This document shows, in pieces, positions 15,256-24,423 of a stretch of DNA of 64,000 nucleotides. The DNA lies in NCBI RefSeq assembly GCF_032337115.1, contig NZ_JAVXZY010000001.1, forward strand, positions 1 to 64,000, read 5' to 3'. Position numbers and translations under genes: made by a program. Each line of letters begins with the position of its first letter. Position 1 is the first letter of the stretch. Source of the DNA: Roseateles_C aquae. Lineage in GTDB: Bacteria > Pseudomonadota > Gammaproteobacteria > Burkholderiales > Burkholderiaceae_C. Under the pieces are notes generated by a model. It did not search any database. It was not told the DNA's origin and saw nothing but the letters and a program-made list of their open reading frames with translations.

Positions 15256-16386
15256 TCAGGCGATCTGCATCGCGCCGGCGTAGCCGGTCATCTCCAGATA
15301 GCCATGGCCCAGTAGACGGCCACTGGCATCGCTGAGCCGGGCGGCGCCTTCCCAATACAGCAAACCGGTGGAGCCGCGTGCGTCGATCTCCTGGGCCTCG
15401 AACCAGGCCTCGAGCTGCCAGCTGCCGGCCGGCGTCTGCAACTGCCAGTGCACGGGATAGCGGGCACGGCTGCTGGGGCTTTGCCAATGGCGCTGCGGCT
15501 GCATCGCGATGCTGGCCCGATCAAAGCGCTGGACCGCACCATCAGGGCGGCGCAGGCAGCCATCGGCCCAGACGCGACTGCCATCGGCGCGGCGCAGCTG
15601 GAACAGCGTCAGCGCGCTGCCATCGAACAGATTGATGCCCAGCCAGTCCCAGCCCACTGCGCGCTCAGCGCTGGCGCTGTCGGCGTTGCCAAGCAGCGAA
15701 TCGCTCCATTCGTGGTCCAGCCAGGAGCGGCCACGCAGGCGCAGGTGGCGTTGGTCCAGCTGCAGCTCGGCCTCGGTGAGCAACTGCGGCATCGAGTAAT
15801 AGCGGCTGGCCTGCTCGGGCGACGGGCCTTTCTGCGACCAGCCGTCCAGGCCTTGCAGCAGCGGCGCGGCCGGTGTTTGCAGCTGCAAGGCCAGCCGCCC
15901 CTGGGGCAGGCTGAACTGGGCCTGCAGCTGGCTGCCTGTCGAGCTGCCCGCTAGATCGCTGCGCCTCAGCTGCCAGTCACCCAGGCGCAGCACGCCATCG
16001 GCCTCGCTGCTGCGCGCATGGGCAAAGCCCTGGCGGTGCAGGCGCTGCTGATGCAGCTGGCGGCGGCCGCGCAGATCGCTGAGGGCCACATGGCCGAGCA
16101 ACAGCTGGCGCGGCGCAAAGGCGCTGTCCAGCGTCTCGGCCCAGGCCTGGCGAATGCGGAAGAAGGTCAGCTGGTAGCCGTAGAGCGGCGCGCTATCCGC
16201 CGCAGACCCTTCGCCCAGCAAGCCGGTCAGGTACCACCATTCGATGGCTGTTTCGGGATGGCTGCCGTGGTCGCGCGGAAAGCGCAGGGCGGCACGGCTC
16301 AAGGCCGGCGCGGCGGGCGCCAGGCCGGTGCCGGCCGCGGCCAGCAAGGCCTGTAGGCAGAGGCGGCGGGATGGCAATGCGGCCAT
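15256..16386 (-). CDS. AttH/CrtC-like lipocalin-domain protein, exported
   Basis: 376 aa from ATG 16386 (AGGAGG 7 bases upstream, overlapping the permease stop as TGATG). The N-terminus carries SRRLCLQALLAAAGTGLAPA, a twin-arginine-type signal, suggesting Tat export. The body has the AttH/carotenoid hydratase-like pattern: DHGSHPETAIEWWYLTG near residue 40, YGYQLTFFR, SRYYSMPQL, then WLDHEWSDS and GWDWLGINLFDGSALTLFQLR. The fold is two lipocalin-like barrels. It is the third gene of an ATPase-permease-lipocalin operon like attEFGH of Agrobacterium, so it probably handles a lipidic or hydrophobic substrate in the periplasm with that transporter. Substrate unknown. Confidence 0.75.
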   Translation of the reverse strand: MAALPSRRLCLQALLAAAGTGLAPAAPALSRAALRFPRDHGSHPETAIEWWYLTGLLGEGSAADSAPLYGYQLTFFRIRQAWAETLDSAFAPRQLLLGHVALSDLRGRRQLHQQRLHRQGFAHARSSEADGVLRLGDWQLRRSDLAGSSTGSQLQAQFSLPQGRLALQLQTPAAPLLQGLDGWSQKGPSPEQASRYYSMPQLLTEAELQLDQRHLRLRGRSWLDHEWSDSLLGNADSASAERAVGWDWLGINLFDGSALTLFQLRRADGSRVWADGCLRRPDGAVQRFDRASIAMQPQRHWQSPSSRARYPVHWQLQTPAGSWQLEAWFEAQEIDARGSTGLLYWEGAARLSDASGRLLGHGYLEMTGYAGAMQIA

Positions 16387-19133
16387 CACCAATCCTCCTT
16401 GACGGCACGCACCGCGTCGGCGCTGGCGGCAGCGCCGGCGGCGAACCAGGCGGTCAGGCCGCTGGCGGCCAGCACACTGGCCAGCAGGGCAGCGAGTGGC
16501 CGGGCGGGCAGGCTCATGTCCATGCTCCAGTGAAAACTCTGCGGGTTCAGCACAAAGATCAGCACGGCGCTGATCGCCAAGCCCAGGAGCAGGCCCAGCA
16601 GGCTGCCGGCGGCGCTGAACAGCAGCGCCTCGGCAACAACCATGCGGCGCAGCTGCGCGCCGGTCAGGCCCAGATGGCGCAAAAGGCCAAACTCGCGTCG
16701 ACGGGCCAGCACCTGGGCCGACAGGCTGGCGGCGATGCCGAACAGGCCGACGCCCAGGCTGACCGCCTGCAGCCAGTAGGTCAGCGCAAAGCTGCGGTCA
16801 AAGATCGTCAGCGAAAAGCGGCGCAATTCGCCGGCGGCGGCCAGCTCGATGGTGTCGGCACCGTCGCTGCTTGAATCGCCGCTGGTCTCACGCGCCAGCG
16901 CCTGCAGTGCCTTGCGCGTGGTGGCCAGTTGCTCGGCCTCGGTCTGGCCCGGCGGCAGCGGCGGCAGCCACAGCGCCAGTTCGCTGATCATGGCGTCACC
17001 GCTCCAGCGCTGGTAGTCGCTCAGCGCCATCAGCAGGGCCGGGAACTGCCGCGCATAGTCACGCCACACGCCGCGCACAAAGCCCGTGAGCGGCACGCCA
17101 CTGGCGCCAAGCGGTGGCAGGCTCAGCCGCTGGCCGGGCTGCAGGCGCAGCGCATCACGCATCGCCTCGGAGACATAGAAGGGCCGCAGGCCCGGCTCGG
17201 GTGCTGGCGCCAGCTCGCCCACCAGGGGCAGGCCTTGTTCGGCGTCCAGCGGGCGGGCCAGCAGCTGCACCGTCTCGCCTTGCAGCTGCAGCTGGCGCGT
17301 GCGCTGCGGGCTCAGCGTGGCGGCCAGGCCGCTGCTTTGCACCGCCGGCAGCAAGGCAGGCGGCAGCGGCATGCCATCCAGTGTCTGGCTGTGCAGGCTG
17401 CTGCGCAGATAGAGATCGGCCGGCAGCATCTGCGCCAGCCACTGCTCCAGCGATGCACGGAAGCTGCTGACCATCACCAGCATCGCCACCGAGAGGCTCA
17501 GCGCTACCAGCACGCCGGCCAGCATCCGCGCCGCTTCGCCGGCCTGATCGTGGGCGCGCTCGCGCACCAGCAGCATCAGGGCGCTATGGCTCTGGGCCGG
17601 CAGCAGGCGGCGCAGCGCGGCGATCAACGCCGGCACCAGCATGAGGCCGCCCAGCAGCAGGCACAGCATGGCCAGGTAAGGGCCGAGCGGAACGTCGTTC
17701 AGGCCGGGCAGGGCTGTCCATCCGGGCGGCAGCAGCGCGAAGAGGCCAGCCAGCGCCAGCAGCAAGGGCGCCAGCCAGCCGGGCAGGCGCTGGGCGCTGT
17801 CGCTGCCCAGGCCCTTCAACACCTGGGCCGGCGCCAGCCGGCGCAGCGCCCAGAGCGGCTGCGCAGCAGCAAGCAGGCTGGTGGCCAGGCCGAGCGCGCC
17901 GAAGCCGGCGGCCACCACTGGGTCGAGCGCCAGCTTGGGCGCGGCGCCCAGCAGGCCGGCAGCGCCAAAGCCGCTGGCCATGGCGCTGAGCGCGCCTTTT
18001 GCCAACAGCAGGGCCAGGCCCAGACCCATCAGGCTGCCGAGCAGCCCCAGCAGCGCGGCCTCGGCCAGCAGCAGGGCGCTGCGCTGCCGGGCATTCATGC
18101 CCAGCACGCCCAGCAGGGCCAGCTGCGGCAGCCGCTGTGCGACCGACAGCGAATACACGGCAAAGACCAGAAAGCCACCCACCAGCAGCGCCATCAGCGA
18201 GAGCACGCCGAGGTTGACGCGGTAGGCGCGCGTCAAGGCATTGACACCGAGCTTGTCCTCTTCGCCGGGGCTGCTGGCCTTGACGGTGGCGGGCAGCAGC
18301 CCGCTGGCCAGCGCTTCGCGGCGCCAGGCCTCGGGGCTGATACCGGGCTGCAGTCGCAGGCTGATCTGGTCCAGCGCGCCCTGGCGCGCGAGCGCGACCT
18401 GCAACGCCGCAATGTCCATCAGCGCCAGCGGCGGACCGGCCATGCCGATGCGGCCGGCAACGCGCAGCCTGAGCGATTGTGCGCTGCCGTCGGGGCGCGG
18501 CAGGCGCAGCTGGATCGAACCTGATGCTGCCTTTGAGGCTCCGCCGCCCGGGGCCAGCAGTCGCAGTGCCGCCTCGTTCAGATAGATCGCGTCAGCCGCC
18601 AGTAGTTCCGCCATCGTTTCCGCCAGCAGGGTGTTGTTGCTGGGCTTGGCCTCCTGCGCTGCATGGGCCAGTGGCTGCGGCAGCAAGGCTGGCTGCATCT
18701 GCGCCAGCTGCAACAGATCGAGGCCCAGCACCCGCATCGATGGGGCTTGCTTCAGTTCGCCAGCATCTTCGCCAGCATCTTCGTCGGCCGCTTTGGCTTG
18801 CAGCAGCTGCGCCTGGGCACTCAGCTGCGGCATCAAGGCCTGCAGGTCCTCCCGCTCGCTCAAGGCCTGAAACAGGGTTTCGCTGAGCGCACCTTGACCG
18901 GCCTGCAGTTCCAGGTCGGCCCGACCGCTGAGTGCGCGGCTGGCCGATTCAAATTCGGCCAGCGCCGAGGCATTGATCAGCTGCACCGCATAGGCCAGGG
19001 CAACGCCAAGTGCGATGGCCAGCAGGGCCAGCAGCTGCCGGCCGGCCTGATGGCGCAATGCCGGCCAGGACAGCTGGCGCAGCCAGCGCCACGACGGCAG
19101 GCTGCTCGAGCGCATGGCCGGACCGGGCCGCAT
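16386..19133 (-). CDS. FtsX-type ABC transporter permease, double-length fusion (AttFG-like)
   Basis: 915 aa from ATG 19133, 1 base after the ATPase gene; the longer open frame overlaps that gene in another frame. The first helix (~30-50, LLALLAIALGVALAYAVQL) is followed by a large periplasmic MacB-type domain. A block of helices near 400-560 (LSLMALLVGGFLVFAVYSLSV and others) comes next, then a second periplasmic domain and a final three-helix FtsX domain (LQAVSLGVGLFGIAASLSA to the end). This is two FtsX permeases in one chain, as in YbbP and the fused AttF-AttG type. Such transporters move lipids, lipoproteins or peptides and do not import nutrients. An acidic direct repeat (DEDAGEDAGE) lies near residue 120. 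Confidence 0.82.
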   Translation of the reverse strand: MRPGPAMRSSSLPSWRWLRQLSWPALRHQAGRQLLALLAIALGVALAYAVQLINASALAEFESASRALSGRADLELQAGQGALSETLFQALSEREDLQALMPQLSAQAQLLQAKAADEDAGEDAGELKQAPSMRVLGLDLLQLAQMQPALLPQPLAHAAQEAKPSNNTLLAETMAELLAADAIYLNEAALRLLAPGGGASKAASGSIQLRLPRPDGSAQSLRLRVAGRIGMAGPPLALMDIAALQVALARQGALDQISLRLQPGISPEAWRREALASGLLPATVKASSPGEEDKLGVNALTRAYRVNLGVLSLMALLVGGFLVFAVYSLSVAQRLPQLALLGVLGMNARQRSALLLAEAALLGLLGSLMGLGLALLLAKGALSAMASGFGAAGLLGAAPKLALDPVVAAGFGALGLATSLLAAAQPLWALRRLAPAQVLKGLGSDSAQRLPGWLAPLLLALAGLFALLPPGWTALPGLNDVPLGPYLAMLCLLLGGLMLVPALIAALRRLLPAQSHSALMLLVRERAHDQAGEAARMLAGVLVALSLSVAMLVMVSSFRASLEQWLAQMLPADLYLRSSLHSQTLDGMPLPPALLPAVQSSGLAATLSPQRTRQLQLQGETVQLLARPLDAEQGLPLVGELAPAPEPGLRPFYVSEAMRDALRLQPGQRLSLPPLGASGVPLTGFVRGVWRDYARQFPALLMALSDYQRWSGDAMISELALWLPPLPPGQTEAEQLATTRKALQALARETSGDSSSDGADTIELAAAGELRRFSLTIFDRSFALTYWLQAVSLGVGLFGIAASLSAQVLARRREFGLLRHLGLTGAQLRRMVVAEALLFSAAGSLLGLLLGLAISAVLIFVLNPQSFHWSMDMSLPARPLAALLASVLAASGLTAWFAAGAAASADAVRAVKEDW

Positions 19134-19134
19134 C

Positions 19135-19776
19135 TCAGCCGAGGCGGATGCAGCGGTCCGCATGAGCGGCTGCCCGTTCCGAATGCGTGACCAGCAGGCA
19201 GGCCACACCCTGCTCGCGCACCTGGGCCAAGAGCAGCTGCAGCACCTGCTCGGCATGGCGGGCGTCGAGATTGCCGGTGGGCTCATCGGCCAGCAGCAGG
19301 GCCGGGCGGTGCACCAGCGCGCGGGCAATCGCCACCCGCTGCAGCTGACCGCCGCTCAGCTGGCGCGGCATGCGCTCGCCCAATGCGGCCAGGCCGACCG
19401 CGGCCAGCATGGCCTCGACCCGCGCCGGATCGCGGCGGCGCTGCAGCAGCAGCGGCAGGCCGACGTTGTCGCGCACCGTCAGATGGGGCAGCACATGAAA
19501 GGCCTGAAAAACGAAACCAAGCTTGTCGCGGCGCAAGGCCGCCAGGCCGGCTTCGTCGAGCAGGGCCAGGTCTTGCCCCTGCAGCAGCACCTGGCCGGCA
19601 TCGATGTGGTCCAGGCCTGCCAGGCAGTTCAAGAGCGTCGATTTACCGCTGCCCGATTCGCCGATCAGGGCGACCAGCTCGCCCGCCTGCAGGGTCAGGG
19701 ACAGCTCAGCAAACACCGGCGTGTCGCCATAGCGCTTGGCAATCGCGCGGGCCTCCAGCAGCGGCAGCTCCCTCAC
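19135..19776 (-). CDS. ABC transporter ATP-binding protein (LolD/YbbA/AttE-like)
   Basis: 213 aa from GTG 19776. The open frame reaches further upstream, but that part overlaps miaA and is not ABC-like. Start is not certain, as no clear ribosome binding site is seen. Walker A GESGSGKST, Q-loop KLGFVFQAFHVLPHLTV, signature LSGGQLQR, Walker B LLLADEPTGNLD and H-loop VTHS are all present, in the order and spacing of the LolD/MacB ATPase family. Drives the FtsX permease encoded 1 base downstream. The copy of QGQDLALLDEAG is family-typical. Confidence 0.85.
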   Translation of the reverse strand: MRELPLLEARAIAKRYGDTPVFAELSLTLQAGELVALIGESGSGKSTLLNCLAGLDHIDAGQVLLQGQDLALLDEAGLAALRRDKLGFVFQAFHVLPHLTVRDNVGLPLLLQRRRDPARVEAMLAAVGLAALGERMPRQLSGGQLQRVAIARALVHRPALLLADEPTGNLDARHAEQVLQLLLAQVREQGVACLLVTHSERAAAHADRCIRLG

Positions 19777-19786
19777 GGCATTTTGC

Positions 19787-20743
19787 TCATGGTGTGGCCG
19801 CCAGCAGTTTTTGCAGCAGGGCCAGCAAATGCAGCTCCGGCGCGGGGCCATCGCAGGCAATCACCTGGCGCTGGGGCATCGAGCGCAACCAGGTGATCTG
19901 GCGCTTGGCCAGCTGCCGGGTTGCCGCAGCGCCTTGCTCGGCCAGCTGGCTGAAGTCGTTCGCATCGAGCGCCTCCCAGGTCTGGCGGTAGCCGACGCAG
20001 CGCATCGAAGGCAGCCCCAGATGCAGATCGCCACGGGCGCGCAGGGCCCGTACCTCGTCGATCAGCCCGGCGGCCAGCATCTGCTCGAAGCGCTGGTTCA
20101 GGCGCTGATGCAGCCAGCCGCGGTCCTGCGGCTCCAGCGAGATCAGCGGCCAGTCGACACCGCTGGAGCGCTGCTGCTCGGCAAACAGCTGTGACATCGG
20201 TTTGCCGCTGAGCTGGCAGACCTCCAGCGCACGCTGGATGCGCTGTGAATCGTTCGGCGCCAGGCGCGCGGCGGTGACGGGGTCAAGCACGGCCAGCTCG
20301 GCATGCAGGGCCGGCCAGCCCAGCTCGGCGGCGCGCGCATCGATGCTGGCGCGCAGCGCCTCATCGGCCTGGGGTAGGTTCGAGAGGCCGTCGAACAAGG
20401 CCTTGAAGTACAGCATCGTGCCACCGACCAGCAGCGGCAGCCGGCCGCGCGCCAGGACCTCGGCGGCCAGCGTCTGGGCGCTGCGCGCGAACTCGGCCGC
20501 CGAGTAGGACTCGAGCGGATCGATGATGTCGATCAGGTGGTGCGGTACCTGGGCCAGCTCGGCGGCGCTGGGTTTGGCAGTACCGATGTCCATGCCGCGG
20601 TAGACCAGCGCCGAGTCGACGCTGATGATCTCCACCGGCAGGTACTCGGCCACGCGCAGGGCGCAGGCGGTCTTGCCGGTGCCGGTGGGCCCGGCCAGGC
20701 AGATCGGGCGGAAACGGGGTGGGGCGGCGGTGGGCTCAGTCAT
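19787..20743 (-). CDS. miaA: tRNA dimethylallyltransferase MiaA
   Basis: 318 aa, ATG 20743. P-loop LAGPTGTGKT (residues ~16-25), the DSALVYRGMDIGTAKP motif, and HHLIDIIDPLESYSAAEF are diagnostic of MiaA. The C-terminal LPSMRCVGYRQTWEAL and AKRQITWLR motifs are also present. It adds a dimethylallyl group to A37 of tRNAs reading UNN codons. In enterobacteria miaA follows mutL directly; here an RluB-like gene sits between the two, all on the same strand. Length is normal. Confidence 0.95.
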   Translation of the reverse strand: MTEPTAAPPRFRPICLAGPTGTGKTACALRVAEYLPVEIISVDSALVYRGMDIGTAKPSAAELAQVPHHLIDIIDPLESYSAAEFARSAQTLAAEVLARGRLPLLVGGTMLYFKALFDGLSNLPQADEALRASIDARAAELGWPALHAELAVLDPVTAARLAPNDSQRIQRALEVCQLSGKPMSQLFAEQQRSSGVDWPLISLEPQDRGWLHQRLNQRFEQMLAAGLIDEVRALRARGDLHLGLPSMRCVGYRQTWEALDANDFSQLAEQGAAATRQLAKRQITWLRSMPQRQVIACDGPAPELHLLALLQKLLAATP

Positions 20744-20782
20744 TGCCTCGGGACATTGGCGACGGCGGGCGGGGGACAGCGC

Positions 20783-22315
20783 TCAGAAACGTTCCCACGG
20801 CGACAGATAGCGCCACTGCCCGACCGGCAGCTTGCCCAGCACGACCTGGCCGATGCGCACCCGCTTGAGCGCCAGCACCTTCAGCCCGACCAGCTCGCAC
20901 ATGCGGCGGATCTGGCGCTTGCGGCCTTCGCGCAGCACAAAGCGCAGCTGGTCTTCATTGGCCCAGCTGACCTTGGCCGGCTTCAACTGCACGCCGTCGA
21001 GTTCCAGGCCATGGTTGAGCCGTTCCAGGGCTTCGGCCGGAAACTGATGCATGGGCGCCGGCTTGGCCTCGCCTTCGGCCGGCGCAGCGGCGAGGTATTC
21101 GACCCGCACCAGGTATTCCTTCTCGACGATGGAGTCGTCGCCGATCAGCTGCTTGGCGACGCGGCCGTCCTGCGTCAGCACCAGGAGGCCGGTGGAGTCG
21201 ATGTCCAGCCGGCCGGCCGGGGCCAGGCCGCGGCCATGGCCATGGTGGTACTTCAGGCCGGACGGATCCTCGCTCCAATGCGTATCGCTCTTGACCAGCA
21301 CCGAGGCCGGCTCATAGCCATCCTCGGCCTGGCCGGAGACATAGCCAATCGGCTTGTGCAAGAGGATGGTGATTTGCTTGGCCTGTTCCTTGTGCGCGGC
21401 CGGGTCGATCTCGATATGGACCTCGGGCCCGACACGCAGGCCCAGTTCGGCCAGCTTGCCATTGACCTTGACCCAGCCGGCGGCGATCCACTCATCGGCC
21501 TCGCGGCGCGAGGCCATGCCCAGCTCGCTCATCCGCTTGGACAGACGCTCACCCTCGGCGTTGGGCTCGATGGCGCGGGATTCGCGGCGCGGCCGCGGGG
21601 CCTGCGCCTGCTCGCCGGGGCCGGCCGGACGGTCGTAGCGGCGGCGTTCGCTCGGGCCGTGGCCAGCCTGTTCGCCGCGGCCGTCGCGGTAGCCGCCTGG
21701 GCCGCTGCGGGGATCGCGGCGCTGATCAGCTTGCGGCGCGTGTTGCTGATCACGGCTGTTGCGCTGATCACGCTGATCACCGCCCCAGGCCTCGCGCGGC
21801 CCGCTGCCGCGGCGCTGATCCTGGCGCTGGTCGCGGCCAGGGCCAGTCGGGCGCTCGCGCCGATCGCGTTGATCGCGCGGCTCATAGCCTTGGCGCGGGT
21901 CGCTGCTGTTGCCGCGGTTGCCCCGGTCGCCACGCGCTGGTGCTTCACCACGGCGCGGGGCGTGCTCCGGGCCGCGCTCATCGCGACGGAAGCCAGCGCC
22001 TTGCGGACGGTCGGCGCGGGGGCGGTCGCCCGTGGCGCGGTCACCATAGGGGCGGCCGTCGCGGCGCTGTTCCTCGTTACGGCCACGTGGGCCGCTGCGC
22101 TCATCGTCGCGCCGCGGCGGGCGGCTGCCGCCTTGCTCGTCGCGCTGGCGGGCCTCGAACGCGGCCTGGCGTTCGCGGCGCTCGGCCTGGGCCTGCTCCA
22201 GCGTCTGGCGCGGGCGCGAGACGCCCTTGCCGCGCAGCGGCGCCCGGCGCTCGCCGGGTTTGCTGTCCTTGCTGGCGGGGCTGGTGTTCTTTTTCTTCAG
22301 TGTGATGGTGGCCAT
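20783..22315 (-). CDS. RluB/RluF-family 23S rRNA pseudouridine synthase with long Arg/Gly-rich N-terminus
   Basis: 510 aa from ATG 22315, where MATITLKKK starts the conserved part; the open frame continues upstream into mutL's 3' flank. Residues ~1-240 are a low-complexity Arg/Asp/Gln/Gly-rich region (many RDQR, GDR and RGG runs), certainly disordered. Then come an S4 RNA-binding domain (RLSKRMSELGMASRREADEW, ~246-300) and the catalytic domain with GRLDIDSTGLLVLTQDG, which contains the catalytic Asp. The C-terminal GRKRQIRRMCELVGLKVLAL and RIGQVVLG are typical of RluB, which makes pseudouridine 2605 in 23S rRNA. The basic tail is much longer than in E. coli RluB (~290 aa in all). Confidence 0.85.
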   Translation of the reverse strand: MATITLKKKNTSPASKDSKPGERRAPLRGKGVSRPRQTLEQAQAERRERQAAFEARQRDEQGGSRPPRRDDERSGPRGRNEEQRRDGRPYGDRATGDRPRADRPQGAGFRRDERGPEHAPRRGEAPARGDRGNRGNSSDPRQGYEPRDQRDRRERPTGPGRDQRQDQRRGSGPREAWGGDQRDQRNSRDQQHAPQADQRRDPRSGPGGYRDGRGEQAGHGPSERRRYDRPAGPGEQAQAPRPRRESRAIEPNAEGERLSKRMSELGMASRREADEWIAAGWVKVNGKLAELGLRVGPEVHIEIDPAAHKEQAKQITILLHKPIGYVSGQAEDGYEPASVLVKSDTHWSEDPSGLKYHHGHGRGLAPAGRLDIDSTGLLVLTQDGRVAKQLIGDDSIVEKEYLVRVEYLAAAPAEGEAKPAPMHQFPAEALERLNHGLELDGVQLKPAKVSWANEDQLRFVLREGRKRQIRRMCELVGLKVLALKRVRIGQVVLGKLPVGQWRYLSPWERF

Positions 22316-22401
22316 GCTAGGACGGGTAAAGCTGCGGGTTTCTCCCGGTATTGGACCATGCCGGGGCCCGCCAGGGGGAAAAACGATGGAGGCGAGCCGG
22401 G

Positions 22402-24372
22402 TCAGCGGCCGCGCAGGAACAAGGCGTCGAGTTCGCGCAGCGTCAGCTGGCGCCAGGTGGGGCGGCCGTGATTGCACTGGTCGGCGCGTTCGGTGCGCTC
22501 CATATCGCGCAGCAAGGCATTCATCTCGTCCAGCGTCAGCTGGCGGTTGGCGCGCACCGCGCCGTGGCAGGCCATGGTGGCCAGGATCTCGTGCTGGGCC
22601 CGCTCGATCGCATGGCTGGCATCGAACTGGCCCAACTCGGCCAGCACGCTGCGCGCCAGCTCGATCACATCACCACCGGCCAGCGCCGCCGGGCGGGCGC
22701 GCACGGCCAGCATCTTGGCCGACAGCGGCGCCACATCGAGGCCCAGCTTCAACAGGGTCTCGGCCTGGGCCTCGGCGGTGGCAATCTCGGCAGCGGTGGC
22801 GGCAAAGGTCACCGGGATCAGCAGCGGCTGTGATTCGATCTGCGCCGCGCCCAGGCTGGCCTTGAGCCGCTCGTAGACCACCCGTTCATGGGCCGCGTGC
22901 ATATCGACGATCACCAGGCCCTGTGCGTTCTCGGCCAGCACGTAGACGCCTTGGATCTGCGCAATCGCGCGGCCCAGCGGCCAGTCGCCGGCGGGCAGCG
23001 CAGCATCAGCCTTGCTCGTTTCGGCGGCGGGTGCCAGCGACCCGGATGCAGCGACGGGGTCAGGTCTTGCCGGCGGCAGGCGGCCGTCGCCATAGAGGGT
23101 GGCGGCTTCCTGCAGGCCCAGCGAGGCCTGGGTGTTGCTGCGCCAGCTCGGTGTGCCGGCATACAGCGGTGCGTTGCGTTCGCCGGCCGCCGGTGTGGGC
23201 GCGGCGAACCAGGCCGGCGGCTGGCCCGGCGCCGGGCGCTGGCCGGGCAGGGCGGCGGTGAAGGCGGCGACCTCGGCGGGGCTGTTCAAGGCAGCGACTG
23301 CGGCTTCGGCCGCGGTCTCCGTGCCGTCCGCAGCCAGCTGGGAGCGCGACAGCGCCAGCGCGTCTTGCACCGCGTAGCGCACCTTCTGGTGGATCTCGCG
23401 GCCGTCGCGGAAGCGCACCTCGATCTTGGTTGGGTGCACATTGACGTCGACGCGGTCCGGCGCGATGTCGATGAACAGCACATAGCTGGGCTGGCGGTTG
23501 CCGTGCAGCACATCCTCGTAGGCGGCACGGATGCCGTGGGCGATCAGCTTGTCGCGCACATAGCGGCCGTTGACGTAGACGTACTGCATGTCCGAACGGC
23601 TGCGCGCCGCCTCGGGCAGGCCGGCGCGGCCGTAGATGCGCAGCAGCGGGCCGGCTTCGGCAAACACCGGCCGGCTCTGGGCCATGAACTCCTCGCCCAG
23701 CACATCGGCCAGGCGCTGCTCGCTGCTGGCGGCCCGCCATTGCTCGACCAGCTTGCCCTCGTGCCAGACGGTGAAGCCGACGTCCGGCCGCGCCAGCGCG
23801 TGGCGGCGCACGGCTTCCAGGCAATGCGCCAGCTCGGTGGCATCGGTCTTCAGGAATTTGCGCCGGGCCGGGGTGCTGAAGAACAGCTCGCGCACCTCGA
23901 CGCTGGTGCCGCGCGAGCGCGCTGCCACCTTCAGCTCCCCGCTGCGGGCCTCCAGCCGATGCGCATGGGGCGCGCCCTCGCAGCGGGTGGCGATGGCCAT
24001 CTCGGCGACCGAGGCGATGGCGGCCAGCGCCTCGCCGCGAAAGCCCATGGTCGAAACCGATTCCAGCTCGTCCAGCGAGCGGATCTTGCTCGTTGCATGG
24101 CGCTTCAGCGCCAGCGGCAGTTCCTCGACCGGGATGCCCAGGCCATCGTCCTCGACGACGATGGCGCGCACGCCACCGGCCATCAGCTTGAGCTGGATTT
24201 GCGTGGCGCCGGCGTCCAGCGCGTTGTCAACCAGCTCGCGCACGACCGAGGCCGGCCGCTCAACGACTTCGCCGGCGGCGATCTGGCTGATCAGTTCATC
24301 GGGGAGTTCGCGGATGCTGCGGCGGGCGGCGGGGCTGGTGGCAGAGGCTGCGGCGAGAGAAGGCAAATCCAT
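22402..24372 (-). CDS. mutL: DNA mismatch repair protein MutL
   Basis: 656 aa, ATG 24372. The N-terminal GHKL ATPase has IAAGEVVERPASVVRELVDN, DDGLGIP, and RHATSKI with GFRGEAL. A long Ala/Pro-rich linker (~330-460) contains one copy of the dispersed 15-bp repeat (encoding ARPDP). The C-terminal domain keeps the endonuclease motif as DMHAAHERVVYE (~490-501), with Met replacing the usual Gln of DQHA-x2-E-x4-E, plus ACHGAVRA and CNHGRPT (~602 and ~633). It should therefore nick DNA during strand-directed repair. In E. coli mutL is flanked by amiB and miaA, and relatives of both are nearby on the same strand. Confidence 0.95.
   Translation of the reverse strand: MDLPSLAAASATSPAARRSIRELPDELISQIAAGEVVERPASVVRELVDNALDAGATQIQLKLMAGGVRAIVVEDDGLGIPVEELPLALKRHATSKIRSLDELESVSTMGFRGEALAAIASVAEMAIATRCEGAPHAHRLEARSGELKVAARSRGTSVEVRELFFSTPARRKFLKTDATELAHCLEAVRRHALARPDVGFTVWHEGKLVEQWRAASSEQRLADVLGEEFMAQSRPVFAEAGPLLRIYGRAGLPEAARSRSDMQYVYVNGRYVRDKLIAHGIRAAYEDVLHGNRQPSYVLFIDIAPDRVDVNVHPTKIEVRFRDGREIHQKVRYAVQDALALSRSQLAADGTETAAEAAVAALNSPAEVAAFTAALPGQRPAPGQPPAWFAAPTPAAGERNAPLYAGTPSWRSNTQASLGLQEAATLYGDGRLPPARPDPVAASGSLAPAAETSKADAALPAGDWPLGRAIAQIQGVYVLAENAQGLVIVDMHAAHERVVYERLKASLGAAQIESQPLLIPVTFAATAAEIATAEAQAETLLKLGLDVAPLSAKMLAVRARPAALAGGDVIELARSVLAELGQFDASHAIERAQHEILATMACHGAVRANRQLTLDEMNALLRDMERTERADQCNHGRPTWRQLTLRELDALFLRGR
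23056..23071 (+). repeat. Dispersed motif GGGGTCAGGTCTTGCC, copy 2
   Basis: Identical over 16 bases to the copy at 12857. It lies in the mutL linker region and encodes Ala-Arg-Pro-Asp-Pro, the same peptide and frame as in the acetyl-CoA hydrolase gene. Confidence 0.7.
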
Positions 24373-24423
24373 GGGCGCATTGTAAGAAGGCGCTGCGCAG
24401 CTCTCGGCGCGACGCTGTCTCGC

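Noticed and set aside
16929..18524. 531-codon plus-strand frame opposite the ABC permease
   Set aside because: Gln/Arg-rich shadow of the minus-strand permease; no domain.
20537..22471. 644-codon plus-strand frame
   Set aside because: Shadow of miaA and the RluB-like gene; it owes its length to the Arg/Gly-rich tail.
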